Shown: positions 43,673 through 53,011, counted from the first letter of the stretch. The stretch: 64,000 nt of DNA from Saccharospirillum sp039982735 (GCF_039982735.1 NZ_JBDWXV010000018.1:124001-188000), one strand, 5' to 3'. Numbers and translations are program-made. The notes: generated by a model not told the origin, from the letters alone.

Positions 43673-45541
43673 ATGGAAGTCGAGCATCTGGAGATACGTG
43701 ATCAGCTCAGGCGGTTCGCCCCGTTTGACCAGCTTCCGGATGAATGGCTCGACACCCTGGCCAGCCAGATCGAAATCGGCTACTTCAAAGCCGGTTCCGA
43801 CATCATGGTCAGAGGCGAAGAGGTCACCTACCTGCACATTATCCGCAGTGGGGCGGTCGAGTTGTACCGCAGTAATGGCGAACTCTATAACCGCCTCGCC
43901 GAGGGCGACATTTTCGGTCAGTGGGGCCTGCTGATGAATCGCCCCGTGCGTTTTCCGGCGCGTGCGATAGAGGACACCCTCATCTACTTTGTCGCCAAAG
44001 ATCTGTTCGACCGGCTCTGGGAGTCGAGTGAAACCTTTGCCGAATTCGTCGAGGTTGAAGATCAGTCTCGCCTGCGCGCCGCCGTCAATCAGCAACAAAA
44101 TACCGATCTGATGACTTCCCGGGTGTACAAACTGCTGTCGCGCTCGGCGGTTATGTTGCCGCAGACTGCGACGCTGCACGAAGCTGCACTGGCCATGACC
44201 GAAGAGGGTGTCTCTTCCCTGGTGATTACCGATCCGGATCATCCCGAACAGGCGGGTTTCATGGTCGGCATCATTACCGATCGCGACCTTCGTACCCGCG
44301 CCCTGGCGGAACGACTGGGCTACGACACGCCGGTCAGTCAGTTCATGACCACCGAACTGATCACCATCGATGCCAAAGCCTTTGTATTCGATGCCATGCT
44401 CAGCATGCTGCGCCACAACGTGCACCATTTGCCGGTGTTACGCCAGCGCAAGCCCGTGGGTGTGCTGGCATTGTCCGATATCATTCGCTACGAATCCCAG
44501 AGCAGCCTCTATCTGGTTAGCCAGATTCATCGCCAGCCAAGCAGAAAAGACCTGAGCAGCCTGATGCCCGACGTTCGGGCCACCTTCATTCGCATGGTGA
44601 ACGAAGGCGCTACCAGCCACATGATCGGCAGCGCCATCGCCGGAATTGGTCGCAGTTTCACACAGCGCCTGCTGGAACTGGGCGAGGAAGAATTTGGCCC
44701 GCCACCGGTACCCTATTGTTTTCTGGCGCTGGGCTCCATGGCGCGGGATGAGCAATACGTCGTCACCGATCAGGATAACGCCATGATCCTCAGCGACGAC
44801 TTCAACCCGGACGAACACGACGATTACTTCGCCAAGCTCGCAGCCTACGTCAGTGATGGTCTGGCAGAGTGCGGTTACGAATACTGCAAAGGCGGCATCA
44901 TGGCCACCAACCCCCAGTGGCGACAGCCGCTGTCCGTCTGGCGCGCCTACTTCAAAGACTGGATCGACAACCCCGACCCCCAGGCCTTGCTCAACAGCTC
45001 CATATTTTTCGACCTGGACGGCATTCACGGCGAAACAGCCCTGGCCGAGACCCTCAAGGTTGATGTCGCCAGCCGGGCTCAGCGCAGCCCGAGATTCCTG
45101 GCTTGCCTGGCACGCAACGCCCTCAACCGAACACCACCGTTGGGTTTTTTCCGAACCTTCGTTATGGAAAACGACGGCAAGCACAACAAGTCCATTAACC
45201 TGAAGCGACGCGGTACCGCACCGCTGAGCGACGTTATACGGGTTCACGCTCTGGCGGCGGGCTCTACCGCCCAGAACTCCTTCAACCGGCTCGATGCCAT
45301 TGCCGAATCCCGCATTCTGGGTCACAGCAACGGTGACGACCTGCGCGACGCCATGGAATACATTTCCATTGTACGTGCCCGACACCAGGCGCTTGACCTG
45401 GAATCCGAACAGGAACCCGACAACAACGTTGAACCCGAGAACATGACGGTCTTCGAACGACGCAACCTTAAAGACGCCTTTCAGGTCATTAGCAACGCCC
45501 AGAAGTACCTGCGAATGCGGTATCAGGTGAATCGGGTGTGA
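43673..45541 (+). CDS. cNMP-binding / CBS pair / DUF294 nucleotidyltransferase protein
   Basis: A 622-residue signal-transduction protein. Order: cyclic-nucleotide-binding fold (about 8-125; GDIFGQWGLLMNRPVRFPAR near 80), two CBS domains (about 150-275; GIITDRDLRTRALAERLG near 200), then the DUF294 nucleotidyltransferase domain with GSMARDEQYVVTDQDNAMIL near 355 (GS and DxD metal-binding motifs intact) and the DUF294 C-terminal domain. ATG 43673 follows a near-perfect AGGAGGTGA. It overlaps the downstream exonuclease gene by 4 nt. This gene pair recurs in marine gammaproteobacteria, often near acetate metabolism genes; the substrate is unknown. Confidence 0.88.
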   Translation: MEVEHLEIRDQLRRFAPFDQLPDEWLDTLASQIEIGYFKAGSDIMVRGEEVTYLHIIRSGAVELYRSNGELYNRLAEGDIFGQWGLLMNRPVRFPARAIEDTLIYFVAKDLFDRLWESSETFAEFVEVEDQSRLRAAVNQQQNTDLMTSRVYKLLSRSAVMLPQTATLHEAALAMTEEGVSSLVITDPDHPEQAGFMVGIITDRDLRTRALAERLGYDTPVSQFMTTELITIDAKAFVFDAMLSMLRHNVHHLPVLRQRKPVGVLALSDIIRYESQSSLYLVSQIHRQPSRKDLSSLMPDVRATFIRMVNEGATSHMIGSAIAGIGRSFTQRLLELGEEEFGPPPVPYCFLALGSMARDEQYVVTDQDNAMILSDDFNPDEHDDYFAKLAAYVSDGLAECGYEYCKGGIMATNPQWRQPLSVWRAYFKDWIDNPDPQALLNSSIFFDLDGIHGETALAETLKVDVASRAQRSPRFLACLARNALNRTPPLGFFRTFVMENDGKHNKSINLKRRGTAPLSDVIRVHALAAGSTAQNSFNRLDAIAESRILGHSNGDDLRDAMEYISIVRARHQALDLESEQEPDNNVEPENMTVFERRNLKDAFQVISNAQKYLRMRYQVNRV

Positions 45542-46272
45542 GCTTTTTTGTTCCCCGAGACCGTGACACACCAGAGGCCAGGCCCGACTGGCCTGCCTGC
45601 TTCAACGCCTGGGCAGACCAGGTCAGGCACCCGGAATTGCAGCGCTTTTACCGGGCAGGGACCGTCGCGGCCGACTGTCCGGTAAACGAAGTGCCCTTTG
45701 TTGCCCTCGATGTGGAAACCACCGGCCTGAACGCAGATCGCCATGCCATTCTCAGCGTCGGCCTGGTTCCTTTTACCGTAAAACGCATCTCGGTAGCGGA
45801 AAGCCGGCACTGGGTTGTAAAGCCCCGACTGCCACTGATTCAACAGTCAATTCAGTTCCACGGCATCACCCACACCGACATAAAAAACGCCCCCGACATG
45901 GCCGAGATTCTGCCTGGTCTGCTCGACTGCCTGGCCGGGCGAGTTGCTGTGGTGCACCATAGGGCCATAGAGCGATCCTTTATGGATGTCGTCGTCAAAG
46001 CCCGCTGGAACGAAGGCCTGCAATTTCCAATGGTCGATACCATGGCCATAGAGGCAATGCTGCACCGCGACAAACCCCGAAGCCTCTGGGCCCGCCTGAC
46101 CAACCGCCGGCCCGTCTCCATCCGCCTATCGGACAGCCGTATACGCTACGGCCTGCCGCATTACCCACCTCACAATGCCCTCACGGATGCTCTGGCCACG
46201 GCCGAACTGTTTCAGGCCCAATGTGCCTATCATTTTGAACCAGACACTCCCATTTCCGATCTGTGGTATTAG
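45538..46272 (+). CDS. DnaQ-like 3'-5' exonuclease
   Basis: A 244-residue DEDDh exonuclease similar to the epsilon subunit of DNA polymerase III. Exo I FVALDVETTGLNADR near 55, Exo II VVHHRAIERSFMDV near 140, and Exo III HNALTDALATAEL near 213 (histidine and aspartate of DEDDh) are all present. GTG 45538 overlaps the TGA of the DUF294 gene (GTGA), so translation is coupled. The pairing suggests a joint role, for instance in nucleotide or RNA turnover, rather than in replication. Confidence 0.88.
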   Translation: MSFFVPRDRDTPEARPDWPACFNAWADQVRHPELQRFYRAGTVAADCPVNEVPFVALDVETTGLNADRHAILSVGLVPFTVKRISVAESRHWVVKPRLPLIQQSIQFHGITHTDIKNAPDMAEILPGLLDCLAGRVAVVHHRAIERSFMDVVVKARWNEGLQFPMVDTMAIEAMLHRDKPRSLWARLTNRRPVSIRLSDSRIRYGLPHYPPHNALTDALATAELFQAQCAYHFEPDTPISDLWY

Positions 46273-46352
46273 CCGGGTGATGTTTTCCCACTGAACCCAA
46301 TGTCGGCTAACGAGTAAGCAATCTGTGAAATTGAGCGGTGGCTACGCAACAA

Positions 46353-46465
46353 GTGCCGGGTGCCAGATAGGCCTGTCCGGGGTTGTCTGAGGCATGGATG
46401 CCGAAGCCTAGGCCCCAGGGAAGGGTTCACGCCGGCCCCGGACAGGCCTATCTGGTACCCGGCAC
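46353..46465 (+). repeat. Foldback element copy 6 (113 bp)
   Basis: The best-paired copy: arms 46353-46382 (begins GTGCCGGGTG, ends CCTGTCCGGGG minus its first base) and 46436-46465 have 29 Watson-Crick pairs and one G.T wobble. Folding strand is plus, the same sense as both neighbours. Hairpin A is GAGGCATGGATGCCGAAG, a different stem from copies 2-4 but with the same ATGGAT apex. It ends 37 bp before the groESL sigma-32 promoter and may insulate that promoter from upstream reading. Confidence 0.93.
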
Positions 46466-46502
46466 GAACGAAAGGCACAGAAAAAATTTAACTCCCCAGG
46501 TG

Positions 46503-46530
46503 TTGAAATGAAAATTTGTCGGCCCCATTA
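46503..46530 (+). promoter_or_regulatory. Sigma-32 heat-shock promoter of groES-groEL
   Basis: TTGAAA (46503-46508), a 14-nt spacer and CCCCATTA (46523-46530) match the sigma-32 consensus (CTTGAAA, CCCCATNT). Transcription would start near 46537, about 85 nt before groES. No CIRCE/HrcA inverted repeat is seen. Confidence 0.8.
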
Positions 46531-46622
46531 ACGGTGAGCATTGGCATTCCGGGGCCGTTCAGTATCGAACAGACCCGAATTCACAACAAAACTCCCACTA
46601 TGTGTTTTAGGAGATTGGATCC

Positions 46623-46910
46623 ATGAAAATTCGTCCTTTGCATGATCGCGTCGTAGTACGCCGCAAGGAACAGGAAGAAAAGACGGCTGGTGGCATCGTG
46701 CTGCCCGGTTCTGCCAAAGAAAAGCCCTCTCAAGGCGAAGTCCTGGCAGTAGGTAACGGTCGAATCCTTGAAAACGGCGACGTTAAGTCGCTGGATGTGA
46801 AGGTAGGCGATACCGTTGTTTTTGGTCAGTATGCTGGCAGCCCCGTTAAAATCGACGGTGAAGAACTGCTGATCATGACCGAAAGCGACATCTTCGGCGT
46901 TATTGCATAA
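46623..46910 (+). CDS. groES: Co-chaperonin GroES
   Basis: Heptameric lid of the GroEL folding chamber. 95 residues beginning MKIRPLHDRVVVRRKEQEEK, with the mobile loop TAGGIVLPGSAKEKPSQGEV near 21-40 that contacts GroEL. AGGAG lies 9 nt before ATG 46623. Followed after 41 bp by groEL in one operon driven by the sigma-32 promoter. Confidence 0.98.
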   Translation: MKIRPLHDRVVVRRKEQEEKTAGGIVLPGSAKEKPSQGEVLAVGNGRILENGDVKSLDVKVGDTVVFGQYAGSPVKIDGEELLIMTESDIFGVIA

Positions 46911-46951
46911 ACCGAACTCGTTAAACGAATTTTAAGGAAGGTAAGCACATC

Positions 46952-48604
46952 ATGGCAGCTAAAGACGTAAAATTTGGCGATTCCGCTCGCGGTAAAATGC
47001 AGAAAGGCGTGAACCTGCTAGCCGACGCCGTTAAGGTAACCCTGGGCCCCAAGGGCCGTAACGTCATCCTCGACAAATCCTTCGGTTCACCCTCCATCAC
47101 CAAAGACGGTGTATCGGTAGCCAAGGAAATCGAACTGGAAGACAAGTTCGAAAACATGGGTGCTCAGATGGTCAAGGAAGTTGCTTCCAAGGCCAATGAC
47201 GAAGCCGGTGACGGTACCACTACCGCAACCGTACTGGCCCAGGCCCTGGTTAACGAAGGCTTGAAATCAGTCGCAGCGGGCATGAACCCGATGGACCTGA
47301 AGCGCGGCATCGATAAAGCAACACGTGCTGTTGTTGATGAAATCGCCAAGCTGTCTGTACCTTGCTCAGACAAGAAAGCCATCGCTCAGGTCGGTACCAT
47401 TTCTGCCAACGCCGACGCCACCATCGGCGGCCTGATCGCCGATGCCATGGAAAAAGTCGGTAACGAAGGCGTGATCACCGTTGAAGAAGGCAGTGGTTTT
47501 GACGATGAGCTGGAAGTCGTCGAAGGCATGCAGTTCGACCGTGGTTATCTGTCTCCGTACTTCATCACCAACCAGGAGACCATGACGGCCGAGCTCGAAA
47601 ACCCGTACATCCTGCTGGTCGACAAGAAAATCAGCAACATCCGCGACCTGATCCCGGTACTGGAGTCTGTCTCCAAGGCCAGCCGTCCGCTGATGATCAT
47701 TGCTGAAGACATCGAAGGCGAAGCCCTGGCGACCCTGGTTGTCAACAACATGCGCGGTACCGTTAAAGTCTCCGCTGCCAAGGCACCGGGCTTCGGCGAC
47801 CGTCGCAAGGCCATGCTGCAGGATCTGGCGATTCTGACCGGTGGTACCGTGATCTCCGAAGAAGTGGGCATGAGCCTCGAAACCGCCACCCTGGAACACC
47901 TGGGTAGCGCCAAGAAGGTCACCCTGTCCAAAGAAAACACCATCGTCGTTGACGGTGCCGGTGAAGACGCCGACATCAAAGGCCGCGTTGAGCAGATCCG
48001 TGCCGAAATCGAGCAGTCCACCTCCGATTACGACAAGGAAAAACTGCAGGAACGCGTTGCCAAGCTGGCAGGCGGTGTTGCGGTCATCAAGGTTGGCGCT
48101 GCCACCGAGATGGAAATGAAAGAGAAGAAAGCCCGCGTTGACGACGCCCTGCACGCAACCCGTGCAGCCGTTCAGGAAGGTGTGGTTGCCGGTGGCGGTG
48201 TAGCCCTGGTACGCGCACTGATGAACGTAGGCGAGATTCAGGGCGACAACGAAGAACAGCGCACCGGTATTGCCCTGGCATTGCGTGCCATGGAATCCCC
48301 GCTGCGTCAGATCGTTTACAACGCCGGTGGCGAGCCGTCTGTTGTACTGAACGAAGTCAAGAAAGGCTCTGGTAACTACGGCTACAACGCGGCAACCGGC
48401 GAATACGGCGACATGATGGAACTGGGTATTATCGACCCGGCCAAAGTGACCCGTTCAGCCCTGCAAGCGGCTGCCTCGGTTGCTGGTCTGATGATCACCA
48501 CTGAAGCCATGATCACCGACAAGCCAGAAGAAAAGTCTTCCGGCGGCGGTATGCCTGATATGGGCGGCATGGGTGGTATGGGTGGCATGGGCGGCATGAT
48601 GTAA
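46952..48604 (+). CDS. groEL: Chaperonin GroEL
   Basis: Double-ring ATP-driven chaperonin. 550 residues: ATP site VTLGPKGRNVILDKSFGSP near 29 and GDGTTTATVLAQALV near 86, ending in the usual Gly-Gly-Met tail (MGGMGGMGGMGGMM). AAGGAAGG upstream of ATG 46952. Last gene of groES-groEL, followed by a terminator. Confidence 0.99.
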   Translation: MAAKDVKFGDSARGKMQKGVNLLADAVKVTLGPKGRNVILDKSFGSPSITKDGVSVAKEIELEDKFENMGAQMVKEVASKANDEAGDGTTTATVLAQALVNEGLKSVAAGMNPMDLKRGIDKATRAVVDEIAKLSVPCSDKKAIAQVGTISANADATIGGLIADAMEKVGNEGVITVEEGSGFDDELEVVEGMQFDRGYLSPYFITNQETMTAELENPYILLVDKKISNIRDLIPVLESVSKASRPLMIIAEDIEGEALATLVVNNMRGTVKVSAAKAPGFGDRRKAMLQDLAILTGGTVISEEVGMSLETATLEHLGSAKKVTLSKENTIVVDGAGEDADIKGRVEQIRAEIEQSTSDYDKEKLQERVAKLAGGVAVIKVGAATEMEMKEKKARVDDALHATRAAVQEGVVAGGGVALVRALMNVGEIQGDNEEQRTGIALALRAMESPLRQIVYNAGGEPSVVLNEVKKGSGNYGYNAATGEYGDMMELGIIDPAKVTRSALQAAASVAGLMITTEAMITDKPEEKSSGGGMPDMGGMGGMGGMGGMM

Positions 48605-48628
48605 GCCAGCCCGGCCCAATACCCGACA

Positions 48629-48652
48629 AGCCCGCTTCGTGCGGGCTTTTTT
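48629..48652 (+). terminator. Rho-independent terminator after groEL
   Basis: Stem AGCCCGC-TTCGT-GCGGGCT followed by six T residues, 25 nt past the groEL stop. Confidence 0.93.
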
Positions 48653-48720
48653 ATGGGCGGCAAACGCCTGCCCGAGGCAGCAGCAAGGCCGCATAGCACT
48701 GTCAGATGGGTGTAAACCGA

Positions 48721-48749
48721 TTGTCGTGAATAGGGGCCTTCTATACACT
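48721..48749 (+). promoter_or_regulatory. Candidate sigma-70 promoter of gspN-gspC-gspD
   Basis: TTGTCG (48721-48726), 17-bp spacer, TACACT (48744-48749), 70 bp upstream of the gspN ATG. It follows the groEL terminator, so the cluster needs its own promoter; this is the best pair by eye. Confidence 0.5.
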
Positions 48750-48819
48750 GGCGTCCCGATATTTTGATCTGTGGGCGCAAGCCTGAAAAAGGCGCAGGGA
48801 TAGTGCAGAACGGAAGTCT

Positions 48820-49554
48820 ATGAGAATTAATCTAAAATTAGTGGTGTTGTTTGTAGGGGTGTATTTGCTCACCCTGGTGGCGACCGTGCCATTGAGTTGG
48901 GTCATCAGCTTCGCGGAGCCGTCGCTGCGGTCTGCAGGCGTACGCCTCGAACAGCCGCAGGGTAATATCTGGCAGGGACAAAGCCGGGTACTGGTGCCAA
49001 ACAGCCCCGAATTCAATCTTGAATGGCAGGTGAAGCCCCTGGGTCTGCTGACAGCCCGCTTACCCTACGATATCCGTGTATCCAGCCCGTCGCTCGACGT
49101 GTCTGGCCAGATTCAGGTGCGCCCGACGGGCGTGGGGGTTGAGCAGGTATCCGGGTATGTCGACGAAGCGGCGTTTGCCCAGATTACCCGGTCTTATAAT
49201 TCGACTCTCCAGGGTCGGCTGGTTATCTCAGACCTGAGCGCCAATGCCGGCTGGGGCGGGGCCCTCGGTGACGCTAGCGGTGAACTCTCCTGGTCCGGCG
49301 GGCCCGTTGAAGTGCCGATGGGGCGTTCCCGGCAGCAGTTCGACGTACCCCAGATGCAAGGGGAAATCACCAGCGACGACACCGCCTGGCGTGTAGCGAT
49401 CGATGCGCTGGACGACACCTCACTGATCCGGGCGCAACTGAGCCGGGAAGGGCAGGGGCAAGTTACCGTGCAACGGGCCATGGCCGAGCGGCTGGGCATT
49501 CCGGTTCCCGGCGGGCGTGAGACCCTGGTAGAAATCTCACAGAAGGTGTTTTGA
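48820..49554 (+). CDS. gspN: Type II secretion system protein N
   Basis: Inner-membrane accessory protein of the type II secretion system, 244 residues: one N-terminal membrane helix (LVVLFVGVYLLTLVATVPLS) and a periplasmic beta-rich part with the GspN-typical GNIWQGQSRVLV near 48. GGAAG precedes ATG 48820. Its stop codon overlaps the ATG of gspC (TGATG). GspN at the start of a C-D group, instead of the end of the main operon, is an arrangement known from other gammaproteobacteria. Confidence 0.88.
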   Translation: MRINLKLVVLFVGVYLLTLVATVPLSWVISFAEPSLRSAGVRLEQPQGNIWQGQSRVLVPNSPEFNLEWQVKPLGLLTARLPYDIRVSSPSLDVSGQIQVRPTGVGVEQVSGYVDEAAFAQITRSYNSTLQGRLVISDLSANAGWGGALGDASGELSWSGGPVEVPMGRSRQQFDVPQMQGEITSDDTAWRVAIDALDDTSLIRAQLSREGQGQVTVQRAMAERLGIPVPGGRETLVEISQKVF

Positions 49555-50465
49555 TGGATTGGGTCAATCAAAGCCGGCAACTATGGCTGCCGCTGCAGCG
49601 CTGGGTCGTGGTGATCCTCATAGCCCTGAGCGCCGTTTACGGCGCCCAACTTACCTGGCTCTGGCTGCAGCCGGTACCCGAGGTAGGTGCACCGCGCATT
49701 CAACCAGCCAACCTGAATAACACCGCGAGCAGCACCAACCCCGAACAACTCGGCGCCGCTTTGGGCGAACGCCACTTGTTCGGGCAATTTGAGGCGGTGG
49801 CAACTGCCGAACCCGAGCAGCCGGTCGAAGCCCCTGAAACGCGATTGAACATGAAGCTGCAGGCCGTGCTTGCCCGTGGCGACGACGGTACTGGTTTTGC
49901 CATTATTTCGCGCGGCGGTAGTCAGGCCAGTGCGTTCTCGGTCGGTGACGATATTTTTAACCAGGCGACCCTGTCGGCGGTATACCGTGACCGGGTCATA
50001 CTCGACCGCAATGGCCAGCTGGAGACGCTGCGCTATGAGCGGGAAGCGACATCGCAGTTGTTGCAAGTCAACGATGAGCCCATCGAAGACGACAGCAGTT
50101 TCAGAGAGACCATTGACCAGGCTCAGCAGCGGGTCGACCGGGGCGAAGATGTACAGGCACAGGTTGAACAAATGGTGTCTTATGTTCAGCAACGTGCCAA
50201 CTCAGACCCTCAGGGCCTGCTCGATGAAGTCGGCCTCGAAGCCACCGGCTCCGGCTATCAGGTAACCCAGAATGCACGCCAGCTCGCCATGGCCGGGCTA
50301 CGCCCGGGCGATGTGGTGACGGCGGTTAATGATCAGCCGGTTGGTAACATCGGGCAGGATCAGGCATTGCTGAACCAGATTCTGCAAACCGGCGGTGAAT
50401 TGAAAATACAGATTCAACGGGGTTCGCGCTCCTTTACCATCTACCAATCCATACCTCGATTCTGA
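49554..50465 (+). CDS. gspC: Type II secretion system protein C
   Basis: Inner-membrane clamp protein of 303 residues connecting the T2SS platform to the secretin. One membrane helix (about 14-37), a linker, the homology region (LNMKLQAVLARGDDGTGFAI near 101, GDDIFNQATLSAVYRDRVIL near 126) that binds GspD N0, and a C-terminal PDZ domain (about 220-303; GLRPGDVVTAVNDQPVGN). ATG 49554 overlaps gspN by one base. gspD follows after 36 bp. Confidence 0.93.
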   Translation: MDWVNQSRQLWLPLQRWVVVILIALSAVYGAQLTWLWLQPVPEVGAPRIQPANLNNTASSTNPEQLGAALGERHLFGQFEAVATAEPEQPVEAPETRLNMKLQAVLARGDDGTGFAIISRGGSQASAFSVGDDIFNQATLSAVYRDRVILDRNGQLETLRYEREATSQLLQVNDEPIEDDSSFRETIDQAQQRVDRGEDVQAQVEQMVSYVQQRANSDPQGLLDEVGLEATGSGYQVTQNARQLAMAGLRPGDVVTAVNDQPVGNIGQDQALLNQILQTGGELKIQIQRGSRSFTIYQSIPRF

Positions 50466-50501
50466 CAAATGCAGAACGATCGATTAAGAAAGGACAACAA
50501 G

Positions 50502-52472
50502 ATGCATGCTTTCAGCCCGGTTCGCAGGATTGCGGAACCCCTGTTACGGTCACTGCTACTGATTCTGGCGCTGGTGCTGGTCAGCCTTCCGGTTCGCGCC
50601 GAAGAGCCAACCTATCAGCTGAACATGCAGGGTGCCGACATTAATGAAGTGATTGACCTGGTGGCGCGCGTTACCGGCAAAAGCTTTATCGTCGACCCCC
50701 GGGTACGTGGCCAGGTAACGGTGATTTCAGATCGCAACCTGACCGCAGACGCCATCTACGAAATTTTTCTGGCCACCATCGAAGTCTATGGTTTCTCTGC
50801 CGTAGAGACCGATAACGCCATTAAAATTATTGGCCAGGCCGACATCAAATCGGCAGGTCTCGACGTTGATACCGATGGGTCGATGTCCGGTGAGGAAATC
50901 ATTATTCGGGTCTTCCCGATCCAGAATACCTCTGCCATGGAGCTTGTTCCGATTCTGCGCCCGCTGGTGGCCAAGTACGGGCATTTGGCGGGCGTGAGCA
51001 CTGCCAACGCCCTGATCATCGCCGACCGGGCTACTAACATTGAGCGTATTTCCGAAATCGTTGAACTGCTCGACCGGGCTGGTAGCGAAGAAATAGAAGT
51101 CATTGAACTCGAGCATGCCTGGGTGGGCAATGTGATTACGCTGCTCGAACGTGTCGCCCCCACACCGGTTACTTCCGGGTCTCAGCAGGGCGGTGACGTA
51201 CGTGGCTTGCGCAGCGTCCACCTCGTTGGCGATGAGCGCAGTAATCGCATTATCATTAAGGGCGAAGCCGATGCCCGGGCGCAAATCATCGCCCTGATCC
51301 GCGAGCTCGATATTCCCGCCCAGGAGAACAGCGCGTCTAAGGTTATCTTCTTGAACAATGCGGACGCCGCGCGGATGGCCGAGTTGCTCAAAGGGTTTAC
51401 CGGAGGTGCCGCTCAGACAGGCTCCAATGGCCAAACAGCGCCACCTGCCGGTCCAGTCAACATACTTGCCGACGAAGATTTGAACGCCCTGGTTGTGCGT
51501 GCAGAGCCTTCGGTCATGACTGAAATTGAAAGCATCATTCGCCAACTGGACGTGCGTCGTAAACAGGTGTTGATTGAAGCGGCTATCGTTGAAGTGAATG
51601 GTAATGTCAGTGATGCTCTTGGCATTCAATGGGCGACCAACCCTGAGCGCGTGAGCGATGGTGTACCCTTTGGTAGCACCAACCTGGGTATTGACGGTGC
51701 GATTTCCTCCTTACCCAGTGTGGTAGCCGGTGCGGCGAGTCAAAACGTGGGGGCTTTGCCGAACGGGGCTTTCCTGGGGTTGGTTGACCCCATCAGTGAT
51801 ACCCCTAATTTTGCAGCCATTATTCAGGCGATCGAATCCCAGTCGAACACGAATTTGTTGTCGACACCGAGCGTCATGACGTTGGATAACAGCGAGGCCT
51901 TTATCACCGTAGGCAGCTCAGTGCCCTTCAAAACGGGTGGTAACGGAAGCGATGAAAACCCGTTTGTCATTGAGCGCCAGGATGTCGGTACCACGCTTAC
52001 GGTGATACCCCATGTTCAGCAGGATGGCTCTGTACGTTTGGAGGTCGACCAGGTCGTCGAATCCATTTCAGGCAACAACACCTTCGGTGCCGTAGACATC
52101 ATTACTGACAAGCGGCAAGTCAAAACGGAAGTGTTGATTGGCGATGGTCGTACCATTGTTTTGGGTGGGTTAATTGACGACACCCTGATCGAACGTGAAA
52201 GCCGGGTCCCGCTGTTGGGGCGCATCCCGATCCTGGGCCACCTGTTTAAAAGTACCTCGACTGAACGTCAAAAAACCAATTTGATGGTCATTATTCGCCC
52301 AACGATCATTGTGGATGGCGATGAAGATCTGAGAGCACGCCGTATGGATGGCATATGGGATGTGCGCATTCAGACCATGGATCATGTAGACGATCGTTAT
52401 TTGCCGCCTACAGTAGACGATTTGTTTGAAGGTCGCCTGGATGGTGGTTTGCGCCCGCAGGACGACAATTAA
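50502..52472 (+). CDS. gspD: Type II secretion system secretin GspD
   Basis: Outer-membrane secretin of 656 residues. Signal peptide ending LVSLPVRA-EE near 34, N0-N3 periplasmic domains (N0 starts YQLNMQGADINEVIDLVARV), and the C-terminal secretin domain with VPLLGRIPILGHLFKSTSTE near 575 and TNLMVIIRPTII near 600. ATG 50502 has AAAGGA 7 nt upstream; an in-frame ATG at 50469 is less well placed. gspE-M are not in the window and must be at another locus. The pilotin-binding S-domain at the C-terminus may be the acidic PTVDDLFEGRLDGG tail, but this is uncertain. Confidence 0.95.
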   Translation: MHAFSPVRRIAEPLLRSLLLILALVLVSLPVRAEEPTYQLNMQGADINEVIDLVARVTGKSFIVDPRVRGQVTVISDRNLTADAIYEIFLATIEVYGFSAVETDNAIKIIGQADIKSAGLDVDTDGSMSGEEIIIRVFPIQNTSAMELVPILRPLVAKYGHLAGVSTANALIIADRATNIERISEIVELLDRAGSEEIEVIELEHAWVGNVITLLERVAPTPVTSGSQQGGDVRGLRSVHLVGDERSNRIIIKGEADARAQIIALIRELDIPAQENSASKVIFLNNADAARMAELLKGFTGGAAQTGSNGQTAPPAGPVNILADEDLNALVVRAEPSVMTEIESIIRQLDVRRKQVLIEAAIVEVNGNVSDALGIQWATNPERVSDGVPFGSTNLGIDGAISSLPSVVAGAASQNVGALPNGAFLGLVDPISDTPNFAAIIQAIESQSNTNLLSTPSVMTLDNSEAFITVGSSVPFKTGGNGSDENPFVIERQDVGTTLTVIPHVQQDGSVRLEVDQVVESISGNNTFGAVDIITDKRQVKTEVLIGDGRTIVLGGLIDDTLIERESRVPLLGRIPILGHLFKSTSTERQKTNLMVIIRPTIIVDGDEDLRARRMDGIWDVRIQTMDHVDDRYLPPTVDDLFEGRLDGGLRPQDDN

Positions 52473-52611
52473 CGCCAGGGTAGGGGCATGTAGTATTTTA
52501 TGTACAACCGGTCGATTTTAATAAAAGCGACGTAATCGGGTGGTAGTGTTTACATTACGCTGCTGAATCGTAAGATACGCAGCGTTTTGACTCTCTTGCA
52601 AAATATTTTAG

Positions 52612-52641
52612 CCCGGCGCACCCAGTGCCCCGGGTTTTTTT
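52612..52641 (+). terminator. Terminator downstream of gspD
   Basis: Nested stem CCCGG-C-GCAC / GTGC-C-CCGGG followed by seven T residues. It lies 139 nt past the gspD stop codon, so the 3' UTR is long. Confidence 0.85.
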
Positions 52642-52687
52642 ATGGGTATTTGCCAGAGAACATCGGTTTAGCCCACTGTCATGTAGC

Positions 52688-53011
52688 CTATAGGAAGTCT
52701 CGTCGATCCATGACCGCCATCACATGATGCGCAGGCTCTTCGTATGGGTGTGCAACCACCAGAGCTTGCAGTACCGTTTTGATGCGGTCTTTCTTAACCA
52801 CCATTTCCACGCGATGCTCGGCAACGCGCTCCAACTGCCCGGTTTCGCCAAGAGTAGGGTTGGCTCCGACCAAAGGCCGAAACTGCCCCTGACCCAGCAC
52901 CGACCAGGCACAGCGATCATAATCGCCAATGTTACCGGCTCCAGCATCAGACAGCGCGTCAATCAGCGCCTCAGTGTGCGTTTCAGGTACATAAACAACC
53001 AGTAAGTACAT
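52688..53011 (-). CDS. YqfO/NIF3-like (CutA-fold) small protein
   Basis: A 107-residue protein corresponding to the CutA-like insertion domain of NIF3/YqfO proteins, occurring alone: MYLLVVYVPETHTEALIDAL at the start, GQFRPLVGANPTLGETGQLE near 43-62 and AHPYEEPAHHVM near 86-97. The histidines may bind metal. Function unknown. GGAG about 9 nt before ATG 53011. Confidence 0.82.
   Translation of the reverse strand: MYLLVVYVPETHTEALIDALSDAGAGNIGDYDRCAWSVLGQGQFRPLVGANPTLGETGQLERVAEHRVEMVVKKDRIKTVLQALVVAHPYEEPAHHVMAVMDRRDFL

Noticed and set aside
44438..45571. Long minus-strand frame opposite the DUF294 gene
   Set aside because: Shadow of a strongly supported gene with intact motifs; the translation has no family features.
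46466..46622. CIRCE/HrcA operator before groES
   Set aside because: No TTAGCACTC-N9-GAGTGCTAA repeat; the sigma-32 boxes explain heat-shock control.
47366..48154. Minus-strand frame inside groEL
   Set aside because: Antisense frames are common opposite groEL because of its codon bias; no ribosome binding site or domain.
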